Below are positions 49,301-61,238 of a DNA stretch of 64,000 bases, one piece after another; positions within the stretch are counted from its first letter, which is position 1, and the number at the start of each line of letters is the position of its first letter. The notes under the pieces were generated by a model. That model was not told the origin of the DNA. It made no database searches and saw only the letters and a list, made by a program, of their open reading frames with translations. Position numbers and translations under genes: made by a program. The DNA lies in the NCBI GenBank assembly GCA_037178855.1, contig JASJZC010000004.1, positions 7,812,001-7,876,000 of the forward strand. Reading direction: 5' to 3'. This DNA comes from Oscheius sp. JU75. Taxonomy: Eukaryota > Nematoda > Chromadorea > Rhabditida > Rhabditidae.

Positions 49301-50652
49301 GCATGTGCAGGCTCTCTACAAGGGAACCTTGAGGTATTTTCTAAAATATTACAAGTTAGCAATGGCGCACAGCACCTCCGGGAAGTCGTGCGGCCCAGAC
49401 TCAGGGTGGCGATAGGCAACCTTGTTTACTGTAAGCTGAGCTGCAAAGGCCTTTTTAAAGAGTCAAAATGAAATTTCTCCCTCCCCTTAAATCCCAGCTT
49501 TCAGGGTCCTTCTCGTCATTCTACACGACTTCCCGGAGCTTCTGTGCGAATTCCATTACGTGATCTGTGACACGATTCCGGCCAATTGCGTCCAACTGCG
49601 CAATATCGTCTTGTCGGCCTATCCGCGCGAAATGCGCCTGCCGGATCCCTTCGCGCTCAACTTCAAGCAGGTGGACACGATTCCCGATATGGCCCAGGAG
49701 CCCAAGTCGAATCTGAACATGTCGACGATTATTCCGGAGTCGACGCGGCAAGCCCTCGACGACTATCTAACCAATAGGACCAATGTTGACTTCCTGACGA
49801 CGCTGCCGAATCTGCTCCAGGTCTCGCAGACCATGGGCCAGAAGTACAACACCACAGTACTTAATGCCGTGGTTCTCTACGTCGGCATCAAGGCCATCGA
49901 GAGTCTGCATCAGAAGCGACTGACCATCAACATTCAGACGATCGCCCACACGAGCTATATGGATGTGTTCCAGAATCTAGCTGTTCAGCTCTGCACGGAA
50001 GGTACGCTTTAGCTGGTTTTTCTATTCGAAAAATGTTTCATATTTAGGTCGCTACCTGCTATTCAATGCCATTGCCAATCAACTGCGCTATCCGAACGCC
50101 CACACGCACTACTTCAGCTGCGTCTTCCTGTTCCTCTTCCTCAATTCAGACTATGATGCTATTCAGGTACTGTCCATGCCTTCCTGTCAGTTTGTCTCAT
50201 CACCCTGTCCGTCCAACCAGCCCACTTATAGCAGTTACCTTTGACCATGTCAGCCTGTCTCTATCACTTCTTTCTGTAAAGCCCTTCCAGTTACTGTCAC
50301 GTTCCTTTGTTCAAGTTGTCCTAGCAAAAAAAAACCTGTCCAGCTCTCCTCTAGCAGTTTGTCACCTAAAAAAGCCCATTTTCAGGAGCAAATTACTAGG
50401 ATTCTTTTCGAGCGACTCGTGGCCCTCCGTCCCCATCCATGGGGCCTGCTGATCACCTTCATCGAACTCATCAAAAACCCGGTTTACAATTTCTGGAAGT
50501 TTGAATTCACACGTTGTGCTCCCGAAATAGAGAGGTTAGCCTACTTTTTTCTATTTATCAACAATAACATTTGTAGACTTTTCCAAAATGTCGCCAACAC
50601 CTGTGTGCCATCGTCCAGTCGCAACCCCAACGAGTCAGCTAGCCGAGCCTAA
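36086..50652 (+). CDS. CNOT1: CNOT1 / NOT1 scaffold of the CCR4-NOT complex
   Basis: The scaffold that holds CCR4-NOT deadenylases, CNOT9, CNOT2/3 and repressors for mRNA decay; the C. elegans orthologue is LET-711. Thirty-eight phase-consistent exons give about 2564 aa, against 2376 in human. N-terminal HEAT repeats: 36086-39953, including [19 protein letters not shown] Pro/Lys-rich linker (39470-41230) precedes the MIF4G domain that binds CAF1 (41679-42840; [20 protein letters not shown]). The region for CNOT9 binding (DUF3819) is at 45912-46448 ([20 protein letters not shown]). The Not1 superfamily C-terminus is at 48678-50652 ([39 protein letters not shown]). No frame break is seen. Introns between 39954 and 47823 are unusually long and carry tRNA-like elements and inverted repeats, whereas those near the 5' end are down to 40 nt. 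Confidence 0.97.
39954..40705 (+). other. CNOT1: 752-nt CNOT1 intron, anonymous
   Basis: No repeat family is obvious. A 158-codon minus-strand open frame (40116-40592) has no recognisable content and is not called. Confidence 0.5.
41318..41402. repeat. inverted repeat in CNOT1 intron
   Basis: agaccagcctagtttgtggc and gccacgaactagactggcc are inverted copies of about 22 bp around a 30-nt spacer. Further ggccgg/ccagg palindromes follow to about 41430, and cctggccga motifs occur on both sides (41305 and 41447). Confidence 0.65.
42255..42440 (+). repeat. pair of tRNA-like elements in CNOT1 intron
   Basis: tggcgcattcggattacgg ... gcttcgattccac (42262-42325) and tggcgtagtcggctagagg ... gggatcaatccc (42380-42440): A- and B-box-like pairs at tRNA spacing, same orientation as the host gene. 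Confidence 0.5.
43203..43272 (+). repeat. tRNA-like element in CNOT1 intron
   Basis: gttggtgcgttggtaacgcc followed by cccgattccatcccc; acceptor stem not conserved. Confidence 0.45.
45205..45860 (-). repeat. cluster of five tRNA-like elements, minus strand
   Basis: The 808-nt CNOT1 intron 45104-45911 carries at least five antisense tRNA-like pieces at about 45215-45285, 45362-45432, 45600-45665, 45685-45750 and 45810-45865. On the minus strand each starts with an A-box-like tgg..taatgg.aa.. and ends with gggttcattcct-type B-boxes. The first two are closely alike (shared tttattttatgcc-like middle); the others are more diverged. Confidence 0.6.
46550..46795. repeat. two tRNA-like elements in CNOT1 intron
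   Basis: One on the minus strand (46553-46620: tggctcagccggtaagctc with ggttcggccc) and one on the plus strand (about 46730-46795: taggtagagcactaatcg with cgcgattgtttcc). Confidence 0.45.
47520..47770 (-). repeat. two tRNA-like elements in CNOT1 intron
   Basis: On the minus strand, B-boxes gggttcgatcccc (47527-47542) and gggttcgatacc (47713-47727) with upstream A-box-like tracts. The anticodon arms do not fold into a convincing tRNA. Confidence 0.45.
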
Positions 50653-51037
50653 TCGTCTTATCCGCTACCCTCCCCTTGAAACTTCCAAAGGCTTGAAAGT
50701 CTCGGATGTTTTTGTGTGTGTAAATTCCTCTCTATGCATTGTTTTTGTGCGCGCGGATACGAGGTTCTATTTTATAATTTTACTGTATCTCAATTGTGAT
50801 GTGATAAATTTTGTTGCTTATATCCTGTTGTCTTTTTCTAAGTTACAGTAATCCCTGGGTGACAGTTGTAGATAAAGACTAAATAGATTCGGGGCCGCAG
50901 CTTGCATCGATGGCTCAGCCGATTATAGTCCATCTCTAACGGTCAGCGGTTTTTTTAAGGGACTAGCTTCCGTCACAAATTTTCGAAATTCGGCGCGAGT
51001 TGCTCTTCTCCAAATTTGTTACCAAGTAGGGTAAATA

Positions 51038-51153
51038 CAGATGGGTGCTACCCGTGGCGGATTCACAAGTAGCGATCATTTGTTACATTTGTATTCGGGG
51101 GAGAGCCTGCAATGTGACCGCTAATTGTAAATCCGCCACGGATAGCACTCAAC
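51038..51153. repeat. imperfect terminal-inverted-repeat element
   Basis: Arms gggtgctacccgtggcggat (from 51043) and atccgccacggatagcactc (to about 51152) are inverted copies with about 85% identity over about 35 bp, separated by about 45 bp. It looks like a small non-autonomous DNA element or foldback. Confidence 0.7.
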
Positions 51154-51294
51154 TGTTAAGGATGGTGTCACGTTTGACCTTCCTGGCTTCCGTGGATCCA
51201 CAGTGATGTTTAGTATGGTTCATAGGTAATTTCAATCTAGAAAGATATTTTGGCTAAGAGGAAAGGATCACGAGATTTTTATGGTACCGCAAAA

Positions 51295-51685
51295 CAGTGT
51301 TTTCAAAACACCCAGAGAAAAAAGGTCTCCAACCTGACAACGGTCAGGCCAGAACCCTTTTTCTTCAAAAAGCAGTAATATTCCCAGAGACCACTCTCGA
51401 AGCTACTTCGTTAGACTCGTTCTACAACGATCATGGTCTGAGGGTACCGCCAACACGATACAATGAGCCCGAAAGCTAATTTAAAATTATTTTTCAGGAC
51501 TTATAGTGAACAGACGGATGAGAGATGGTATGGGGTTGACACGGGCGACTGAGTCCAAGCCAAAAATGAAATAAGTTTTTCCGGGTCGAAGAAGTGGTTT
51601 TCCAGCTTTGCGGTGTTCTGCAAAGTTGTAGATTTTAGTACGGGCTACAGCTTTGCTGAACATCACAAAGATGAAAAGTCCGTTT
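51295..51685 (+). repeat. 390-bp dispersed repeat, copy A
   Basis: Nearly identical (only a handful of differences) to 58277-58668 in the same orientation. It begins with the palindrome gtgttttcaaaacac and contains the dispersed hairpin (51609-51665). Both copies keep a 60-codon open frame, but I have no reason to think it is translated. Confidence 0.9.
51609..51665. repeat. dispersed palindromic repeat within copy A
   Basis: tgttctgcaaagttgtagat ... ggctacagctttgctgaaca, with a spacer of about 12 nt. Confidence 0.75.
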
Positions 51686-51787
51686 TTGGACGAGAAAATG
51701 AGGCTGCAAGGTCAGACACTATCTGTTTTGTTTGGCTTGAAATCAAGCCATTTAGGCTAAAAAGGATCAAAACGTAGGTTTCAGGCA

Positions 51788-51848
51788 AAATGATGTTCTG
51801 CAAACTTGGAGATTTCGATATGGACTACAATTGTATAGAACATCCCAA
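51788..51848. repeat. dispersed palindromic repeat
   Basis: gttctgcaaacttggagatt ... gactacaattgtatagaac; a diverged family member followed by the same aaag..gaaaa.c.gttttt context as the other copies. Confidence 0.65.
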
Positions 51849-52323
51849 AGTTGGAAAACCGTTTTTTTAAACACGAAATGACCGCTAGAAGGGGGCAGAG
51901 GGTGTCACGGTTGAATTTTGGTCTTTGGTCCAAGGCAGAAAGTGCTCAACAAGTGAGCTTCTAGCTGTTCTGAAAAGTTGTTCTATATACTATAAAAAGT
52001 GCTCATCTGTATTCTTCACTAGATCTCTCTGGGGAGAAAGATATCAGTCCTACCGCAGTTCTCGGTCTCCCCAGTCCTAGTCTGTCTCTCTCCTCACTCA
52101 CTGTCATTGTCCGACTAGTTCCCCTCTCGTCCTTATCTTTTCTAGCTGCTTTTTAGCGGTCCTTTTCTTTCAGGGCTTTCAGGCTCAGAACCATTTCCTC
52201 CACCAGTTTTCCTCTATTTTTTTTTCGTTTACGGCTGTTGATTGGATTGGAGAGACAGACTGCCGTGCCATCATAACCTATTGTACACACCTGCGAAGAC
52301 AAGAAATACCTCGGCAAATACAA

Positions 52324-52329
52324 TTTATT
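52324..52329 (-). other. poly(A) signal of FRG1
   Basis: AATAAA on the minus strand, 22 nt beyond the FRG1 stop codon. Confidence 0.7.
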
Positions 52330-52350
52330 CAGTTTATACACTCGAAAGAT

Positions 52351-53768
52351 TCAGCAATATCGATCGGATTTCATCTTGACCCGACGGTCGAGCAGATGCT
52401 CGTGAAGATCCCCGGACGCCTGAGCTCGTTTGACGCCCCTCTTGTCCGTCATATCGATAGAGATGTGTCGATTTTTCGTGTCGACCTTGGAATGCTGGTA
52501 CATTTTTCTGAAAATGACCGATTTTTACACAAAAAAAAGGATATAGAAACGTACACATAGGCGGTCTCACATTCTTTGGCCTTTTTCTTGTCATCATCTG
52601 TCCGCCAATCGACGGGGCCGGACTTCTGTGAATCTGTTCGGATCTGAAACGGGAGCAAATTAGAGGTGTTACGATGTCTATAAGGATGGGATTTGGACGG
52701 ACAGATAGTCAGCTAAGAAGGGGACACGCTGGAGAGATGTAAAGGTAGGACAGCTTGGCAGAGCCCCAATAACCAGATCGAGAGCATTGGAAGGGAACAG
52801 GCTGAGAGATACAGGATGAGAAAAAGAGATGTATGAGAACAATGAATGTGGGGTGTTAGCAGGCAAACCGTGGGCGAAATGAGACACGGTGAAAGCTGGA
52901 CAGACAACTAGAATTGACAAAGACATGGTTAATGTTAGACAAGATGGCAGAGCTAGTGTTAGAACTGGAACCATGAAACTAGGCTGACAGGGCGAAAATC
53001 ACATTTGGATAGGTCAACAGGCTAAAAAAAAAAGAACCTACAATAATCATTTCGTCCTCGGAAGCGGCCTTGCTCGACACGAAGATATGGCCCTCGCGAT
53101 CCGGCATCATGGAGAGGAAGAGTGGATTGCAGACTGCCTGTATGGCTGATTTTCCCTTGAAAAATGTGGCTAGTTTTAAGGAAAAACCAAGCTTACGTCT
53201 TGAAATACGGGCTGGAAGCGTTCTCTGGAGCCGATGGCCTCGGCTGTGGCAATGAGCTGGCCGTCCGAGTCCACTCCGACGTACTTTCCGTATCCTGTTT
53301 TTAGACTAAAGGTGAATTTTGCAAGAAAATCGGGAAAACCCGACCTGATTCTTGACTCATCTGGTGTTTTGACGACAGCGAAGACCTCCTCCGGATTTGG
53401 GGGCTCTCCTTCCGGATGTGGGCCCCCGATTGTGAATTTTCCGTTGTCGAGAGCGGCCAAATAGCTCCTGTTTCCATTACCGCATTCAAAGGAGACATTG
53501 ATGCCTCCCTTGAGATCGACTTCTTCAACGACGTGCCACCAGCCGCCTAAAATCGTTTTAGATCAATAACTTCATAGGATTCCTACCGTGATCGTCAGCA
53601 TCCTTGTCCTGGACGGTCTCGTTCTTCTTAGTGGACTTTTTCTTGCCTTTATCTGCCTTGAAACTTAGAAGCAATGGTTAAGATTGAAAAAGGCCAGCCT
53701 TACAGTGCTTGCTTGGTTCCCTTTAGCTTGAGACTTCCTCCTTTGACTCCTTTGTACTCGCCGGACAT
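52351..53768 (-). CDS. FRG1: FRG1 homologue (actin-/RNA-binding nuclear protein)
   Basis: FRG1 is a conserved nuclear and actin-bundling protein with a fascin-like beta-trefoil, associated with spliceosomes and muscle. Seven exons: 53704-53768 (MSGEYKGVKGGSLKLKGTKQ), 53587-53663, 53345-53546, about 53198-53305, about 53041-53150, about 52557-52644, 52351-52509. The chain is about 250 aa, like the family. The fascin-like core shows SYLAALDNGKFTIGGPHPEG, LKTGYGKYVGVDSDG and IGSRERFQP. The C-terminus LHEHLLDRRVKMKSDRYC-stop is almost the same as in vertebrates. The N-terminal Lys-rich stretch (KADKGKKKSTKK) can serve as a nuclear signal. It is head-to-head with ubiquitin-L40, 465 bp apart, which suggests a shared promoter region. 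Confidence 0.95.
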
Positions 53769-54765
<997 letters not shown>

Positions 54766-54789
54766 GCTGTATTTTGTTGGGAGACATCC

Positions 54790-54795
54790 AATAAA
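54790..54795 (+). other. poly(A) signal of ubiquitin-L40
   Basis: AATAAA 25 nt after the stop. The convergent tyrosinase-like gene ends at 54829, so the two 3' ends nearly touch. Confidence 0.75.
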
Positions 54796-54828
54796 TGTTG
54801 ATCGTATAAATTATGCCTGTTTTCATTA

Positions 54829-57111
54829 CTAAATACATTTGAACAGCATGTAATCCTGTGTTGGTCTTCGATAGTAGCCGCTCCCGGTCCATTTCGTCGG
54901 AATCTCCGCGGGACTCTGGATTGACAATAGGAGCGGAGATTTGGGTCCTACCTTGAACCAAGTCACTTGATCTGAGACCTTGCCGAATCTGCTCAGCCTA
55001 AACTTGGCTTGGCAACTTTTGTAGCTGTCTTTTGCAGTCAAGCAGCTAGCCTCGCACCGCTTTCCATCCAGCTCCACCACAACACTAGCATCCACAGCGA
55101 ATGGTGCCAGGGCTGGGTCCAGAATTCTGATATAGGCTCGACTGGAGTTTGTGACCAGTCCCTAAACCGTTTTGCTTGTTTTCTATTCACCACCTACCGA
55201 AATCTGCTGAGTGTAGCCACTCGGCAAGTTGGCTCCCTCGGTCCAGACCGAAAATTCGTGAATATTATTCGTGTGTCGACGAATATGTCGCCTCTTCATG
55301 ATCGAGATGGGAATGTAGACGGTTGGGAAGGGCAAGGAGGCATTAAAGTCCTGTGGACCTTGTTTGCTCTCAACAGTGAAAATCTAAACGGAGGCTTTGC
55401 TTCGTCTTTAGGGGTTCTTTACAAAGAATGACGGGCTCTTAGTTATAGACTCGTCATTGTTCCGCGATGGCCTTCTTCGTAACTTGTCTAACCTATTAAC
55501 AAATAATTGACTCTAGGCCTATCTCACAGTTCATATTCAGGTGAGCGCTTACATGTCTTCAAAAACCGAAGAATAACTGGTGTCCTGTTTTATTTCAGTT
55601 TCCAGGATCCAGCTATGGGTAAAAAATGCGGGGTTCTTTAGAGCTGGGTTAAGGATGCATTTTCCGGCATTGCGATAATCTGAAAAGTTGTAGACCTCGA
55701 AAAGTTGTACAACTTTGCAGTATATCGACAAATTAAAAAATCGTCTTCTAAATAAAAAGTGCATTTTAGGTGCGCTTAATTCGGGCCGATCTCATCCAGT
55801 CCGCGCGCACTTGCCTGGTCACCCCTAGGGTTTTTGTTCAAAAACAACCTTATTATCTGGGGGCATAGTATTGCTCGAGGGGTTATTAGAGATCGCTGCT
55901 CGCTTTCATGGATCCATTGACTTTTCAGAATAGCGCTAATATGATATAGAACTTGCGTTTCCAACAAACCCTGGCCGTAGAACTTGTTTCGGCTGTCGTC
56001 TGAAGTTCATAGTAACCTTTTCCTTCTTCCGGCCAAGCTCCGCTGCCTTCTGAACACAATTTTGATAAATTTTTAATCGTCAAACCTTCTACAACAGCCT
56101 CAGGGAGTCGAACAATCGCCAAGCCGTCGTCCAAAATCACCGGGTCCTTCCTTGTCGAGGGAATACTGCAGATACTGTTGATGCACACAGACTTATAGCA
56201 AGTGGGCAAGGCGTTCTCGGAGCAGATTGCCCCGGCCCGGAGCGTGCCCCAACACTGCCTATTGGAGCATGTGAGGAATTCCGATTTTTCTGGGCAGAAC
56301 TCTTCGCACGTGTCTGAAAATTGGAACAGGAGTTTTGGGGACCATACCATTGACAAATCTGCGCATCTGGAGCCCGATGGAGTGCATGAAGGACAAGAGC
56401 TGAGCGTGACGACCGGTTTGGAGCGCGGCAAAGAGTCGCGGAGACATGGAGGATGGAAGAGACAGGTCGGATCGGGCACGACGGTCTCTAGTTCGTCGTC
56501 GCTTCCTCCTCATACTCTTGTCGGGGAAGAAACGACCAAGGAAGATGTAAGAGTCCTTGGGACTGACCATCCGCTCCTCGACTCTCGAGTCCCAATAGGG
56601 GAAACGGGCTGGGCGGAGAGAGGCATCGAGACTGGAAGTAGGGTTCTGACTGTCCCTGTCTCTATACTGGTACTCTCTCCCACTCCCTATCGCCCTCATC
56701 CTATCATTCTCGCTCTGTAATCATGTATCCTGTCCCTATCTCTGTCTACCTGCCTCAATATCTCTCTGTCTGTCCCCCTCTCTGTACCTATGCCTGTCCC
56801 TATCACTGTTTATGCCCCTGTTCATGTCCTTGTCACTGACTGACCTGTTCACAAGAAGACACATGGTTTTGCCCGGCTGGCTCCAAGCAGACTTTGGTAC
56901 AAGATTTCGGGCATTTCGAAAGACGGCAGAGACTCTTCCACGTTGTTCAGCAGTGAGCTGACGTACTTCTAGACGGTTCTCGGTATGAAAACAGGGACAG
57001 GGTTGCTGAAAAGACACAGATCGACTGTTTATTGTCTTGACTCACCCGAGGACAGGTCAAGAATCCGAAAGAGTACGGTAGAAAGAGCAGGATGAGAGAT
57101 TGTAAGAGCAT
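54829..57111 (-). CDS. tyrosinase-like secreted protein, copper sites apparently lost
   Basis: Six exons: 57046-57111, 56845-57005, 56348-56631, about 55967-56313, about 55193-55393, 54829-55163. It starts with a signal peptide (MLLQSLILLFLPYSFGFLTC). Nematode tyrosinase landmarks follow: CPCF and EVRQLTAEQRGRVSAVF, the SAWSQPG remnant of the AHSGPxFLPWH site, FPYWDSRVEERMVSPKDS, and the Cys-rich linker (LRAGAICSENALPTCYKSVC). The C-terminal domain contains TVYIPISIM, AYIRILDPALAPFAVDASV and the Cys pair in KRCEASC. The CuA histidines are missing (Trp stands where the first is expected). About 95 residues between PYWD and the Cys-rich linker hold no HxxxH or HHxFxD CuB motif, about half the usual length. 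So it should not bind the copper pair. Every exon joins in frame, so it may be an expressed pseudoenzyme rather than a pseudogene. Confidence 0.65.
55672..55730. repeat. dispersed palindromic repeat in tyrosinase-like intron
   Basis: aatctgaaaagttgtagacc and gttgtacaactttgcagtat form a diverged hairpin of the same family. Confidence 0.55.
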
Positions 57112-57902
57112 TTGTACCTAAAAGACTGAGAATAGGCGTGAGAGATAGAAGGTCGGAGAGGGACAGAAACTACAAATTGGCTTTGTTTGAAAAACAAGCC
57201 TAATTAGATGTTTTCTTTGCAATAAAAGCCTTGGATAACTACTGGGGTTTAAATGTTCCACTGGAAGGAGAGCGATGGCGGGAGACTGAGTGACACTTTG
57301 TCCTCCTGCGGTCGACACCTGGGCGTTAGATACTGCTTATTAAAGCCAGCGTTATGACGGATCGAGACGCCTGTCGAGCATTTACAGCCACGCCTGGAAC
57401 AACATAGGAAGGGATGGGGACAGAGAGACAGGGAGGCAGAGGCGCAAAGAGACAGTGAGACAGAGAAAGTGAGATAGATAGAAAGAGAGACAGGGAATGG
57501 GAATGAGACTCATCCAGACTCTGTTTTTCCAGAGCTCCCACACGTGTTCCCTGTTATTTTTAAGCACCTCGCCTCTTTGAGTTATGGCGCTACTGACCGC
57601 CAGACTCTTGGAAATGGGTGTAAATGAAAATGTTGCTCAGACTTCATGCCTGATTGAAAAGAACAGGTACTACCTACGTAATTCAAAGCCTAAAAGAGTC
57701 CAATGAATGGGGGGATTATGGTGAGGGTGATGTCAAAAGAGAAAAAGTTCTTTTGGAGCAGAAAAAAGAGGTTGTCACATGGAAATCTTTGATCGCATGG
57801 ATAATGAGTGAAAAGCGTATCTGTATAGTCAGTAAACGGAACTACAGATGACTGTCTTTCTGTCTCTCTGACGGTCTCTGAACAATTACCAATCGAAAAC
57901 TC

Positions 57903-57908
57903 TTTATT
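57903..57908 (-). other. poly(A) signal of TWK channel 2
   Basis: AATAAA on the minus strand, about 20 nt beyond the stop codon at 57927. Confidence 0.7.
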
Positions 57909-57926
57909 ACAACTACATTCTCTTCC

Positions 57927-60900
57927 CTACAGCGTCTGTTCCTTGCTCTTTGTGCTGAACATATTGGACCAGATACTTTGCAGACTCTCCAATGATGCCA
58001 GCGCTCCGTAGTCGATGAACCTGAACTCCCTTCCACTCACTTTTCCTAGAAGTTTATACCGTATTTTATGGAGATCTCTTGGCGCGTAGGCTCCCTTGAC
58101 GACGACATTTTCATGGGCCTTCTTATGTCCATATTTCTGTTGCAAGACGATGGCATATCTCATCAAATCCGGCACGTGAACCATCTTTCCGCCGACGTTA
58201 ACCAGGGCAAAACGGGCGTCCTGAAGAGATTTTAGCGTGAATTATGATGAGAAATCAATTTTTCGTAAAATTATCGAGTGTTTTCAAAACACCCAGAGAA
58301 AAAAGGTCTCCAACCTGACAACGGTCAGGCCAGAACCCTGTTTCTTCAAAAAGCAGTAATATTCCCAGAGACCACTCTCGAAGCTACTTCGTTAGACTCG
58401 TTCTACAACGATCATGGTCTGAGGGTACCGCCAACACGATACAATGAGCCCGAAAGCTAATTTGAAAATATTTTTCAGGACTTATAGTGAACAGACGGAT
58501 GAGAGATGGTATGGGGTTGACACGGGCGACTGTGTCCAAGCCAAAAATGAAATAAGTTTTTTCGGGTCGAAGAAGTGGTTTTCCAGCTTTGCGGTGTTCT
58601 GCAAAGTTGTAGATTTTAGTACGGGCTACAGCTTTGCTGAACATCACAAAGATGAAAAGTCCGTTTTTGATGTCAAACCTTCGTTACCCGGCGCGCGCCT
58701 GTCTGAAGCTTGGACTTCGCACTGAAATCCCAGATCGGTCTGAGAGAGGGTTCTGCCCTGGAAAGTTATCCTATCTTCTTTTCCATCAAAAGAGCTTCAA
58801 AATGAGTCCGAATATGCCAAGAAAGGTGTGTAGGAGCCGGTAGTCATTAGACTTGTGAAGTGCGGTACCCCCTCATAATCAAGCATAATTAATAATATTA
58901 AATTGATATCTGGGGATTCACCCGTTCTGAACTCGATTCTGACGTTGTTTTTAGTCTCACAAAGTCAGATAATCAGTTTTCACTCTCCTAGACCCACCTT
59001 GATTGCTCTGCCAAAGTAATGAATCTTCCTAATGTACTGGATGCCGACCAGGTCAATACACATGGTCCTGAAACGAACTAGCTTGAAAAAAGAGCCAAAA
59101 TTTACGTAATGGCTAGTCCGATGATGATATACCCCAGATCAAGAAGGTAGAACTCTCTTTTAGTGGGCACGATGTCTCCAAAGCCGACGGTGGTCATGGT
59201 AATGAACGAGAAGTAGAAGCCGGAAAAGAAGGGCCAATTCTCCCAGGATCCTAGAAGGACTGCTCCGATGGCAATGTATCCAAGAAGAATGGAAATGATC
59301 CAGACGACGGGAATCGAGACGTAGGGTTCGAGACCAGCGACCTGCATTAAACCATCGTCGCCATTTTCGTCCGATGTAGGGACGGGAGTATACTGGTGGT
59401 TGAAGTACCTCTTCTTCAATTTTTGGTACCTGAAGTTAGGTGACGGGGAGAGCGACAGAGAAATAAAGAGACAGAGAGGCAGAGGCAGAAACTGACCTCA
59501 TATAAAGCCAGATGATGTTCTCAGAGAGGAACTTGCCAATGTCTGCCACAGTAATGAGGATCAGCGGCACTCCAAGAAGGGCATAAGCGATACAGAACAT
59601 TCTTCCTTGCCAAGTAACTGGTACCAAGTTACCGTAGCCTAAAGAGTACAGGCTACTGAATAGAGAGACAGACTGACCGATGGTTGTAAGTAAAGTAGCC
59701 GTGAAGAAAAGTGCAGTAATATAGGTCCAACTGTACTGAAACACTCTAATTTTCTACCAAGATTCTAGTGTTTACCGGCTCGTCCATTCCTCCCGGTCTC
59801 AAGTGGTTAGATGAGATGTAATGGGTATCGTAGGCTTCGAAAAGAACCTTTGTTACATTTTCTATGTACTCTCCTGCCACTCTCTCTATCGCGTCTGAAC
59901 AGAGTCTGAAAAGTATGGGAAACACTGAACCAACCTGAGGAGTAGCCGGTCTCTATCATATCCCAAAGCTCATCCAGCATGGCGTCTTTGTGGGCATTGA
60001 AGCGTCTGATGGAGAGGGACCGGACTTTTTCCTAGAAAAGACCCTCTATTCCTGTTTCTCTGTCTTACTGTCTCTCTTTCTTGTTGTCCTTGTCCCTTTC
60101 CCTGTCTCCCTCTATCTCCCTTTCTTCCTTTCTCTCTGTCTCTTTATCTTTCTGTCTTTCGTCCCTTTACCTGTCTTTTTCTGCCTCTTCCTTTCTGTCT
60201 CTCTGTCACCAACCTCATGTGGTCTCTCCAGATGATAAAATGCTACAGCTCCACCAGTTACATACAGTAGTGACAGCAGTATCAGTCCAACATGAGGAAG
60301 AATAATCCTGGCATACTTCTTCCAAGCAGACATTGGAGGAACCTCGATCTGGAAAAAAAGGGACCATCTGTCACTTCCAGTCCATGTTTCTATGACTAAT
60401 GACTCGTGCTTTGTTTATAATTGGGGAACCTTTTCCTCGTTCTCATTCACATCCATCCTTCGCGACACATGTAGACTGTGTCTGTGCATCCGGACCATGG
60501 TTGGATTGCCATGGGTGAAGGGGAGATGGCTGGATATGAAGGGCATCCTGGAGGAGAACATTTTACGAAAGAGACGTTGAGGAAACCGAAAGGGCGATAT
60601 GTCATGACAATTTTGCTGGCATTGGAACTGAGCACGCTCTGGGGACCGAACGGGGGTCAACCTTGCTCGTTTTTTTTTTGGGAAAGAAGGCACTGTCTCT
60701 ATCTCTCTATCTCTCTATCTATCTCTCTGTCTCTCTAACTCTCTGTCTCTTCTACTTCCTCTAATCTCCCCCATATCCCCTAATACGAATCCTAGCCCAT
60801 AAACTGAATAGAAATCCGGAATGAAAGTTTGGAGGAACACTAGATTCGCCAGTGATAAGTGTGGATGTCCGACACGTGCTAATGTATTGGCAGCCGCGAC

Positions 60901-61238
60901 GTCTCGTCGTTTTTGACGTCCTCGGGGACTCATCTGGCTGCTCATCCAGCCACGAATGCCGAGAGGCTATACGGGAAATCAAAAGGTGCGGGGGACGGGT
61001 CTGGCACTCTGTGTCTCCCTGTCTCTGTTTCCCTGCTCCGGTCTTTCAAACCTGCTTAGACAAATGCTCTCGGACTTCATCCATGGACCTATATAGAAGA
61101 GGAAACGGGTAAAACAGAGAGCAAACTGAATAAGAGGCGCGACAAATTTGGTGGGTGGCACGGATTCAATTACCCACACATCACACCGTGAAAACGGAAC
61201 TTTTGGGAACTTACGGGAAGTCGAGGCAGGTCCTCCAT
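57927..61238 (-). CDS. TWK-type two-pore-domain potassium channel 2
   Basis: A second K2P leak channel, about 450 aa in nine exons. It starts at 61238 (MEDLPRLP), then 60214-60348 with TM1 (IILPHVGLILLSLLYVTGGA). The cap region (60031-59776) has a likely glycosylation site, NVT. Pore 1 TTIGYGNLVP is split by an intron at the same place as in channel 1. TM2 (ALLGVPLILITVADIGKF) follows, then TM3 (WIISILLGYIAIGAVLLGSW), pore 2 TTVGFGDIVP (about 59170) and the conserved cytosolic start TTMCIDLVGIQYIRKIHYFG. The last exon (57927-58220) ends STKSKEQTL-stop. That tail is typical of the nematode TWK branch. Both filters are intact. A recently moved 390-bp repeat sits in the large intron 58221-58996. 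It differs enough from channel 1 that this is not a recent tandem duplicate. Confidence 0.9.
58277..58668 (+). repeat. 390-bp dispersed repeat, copy B (in TWK-2 intron)
   Basis: Direct copy of 51295-51685 with only a few substitutions, inserted antisense to the channel gene. It contains a palindromic repeat at 58593-58650. Divergence starts abruptly after gaaaagtccgttttt in both copies. Confidence 0.9.

Larger units (their letters stand above)
50653..52350. other. repeat-only spacer between CNOT1 and FRG1
   Basis: Holds an inverted repeat (51035-51155), one copy of a 390-bp dispersed repeat (51295-51685) and two further palindromic repeats (51788-51848 and a half at 51965). No coding signal is seen. 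Confidence 0.65.

Noticed and set aside
51297-51479. 60-codon open frame present in both 390-bp repeats (also at 58278-58460)
   Set aside because: Short, no known motif, and the conservation is explained by recent copying of the whole repeat.
55925-56479. Alternative reading frame of the third tyrosinase-like exon (Cys-rich CLFHPPCLRDS)
   Set aside because: It does not join in phase with exon 2 or with the TCEEFC exon, and loses PYWDS; the frame chosen joins both sides.
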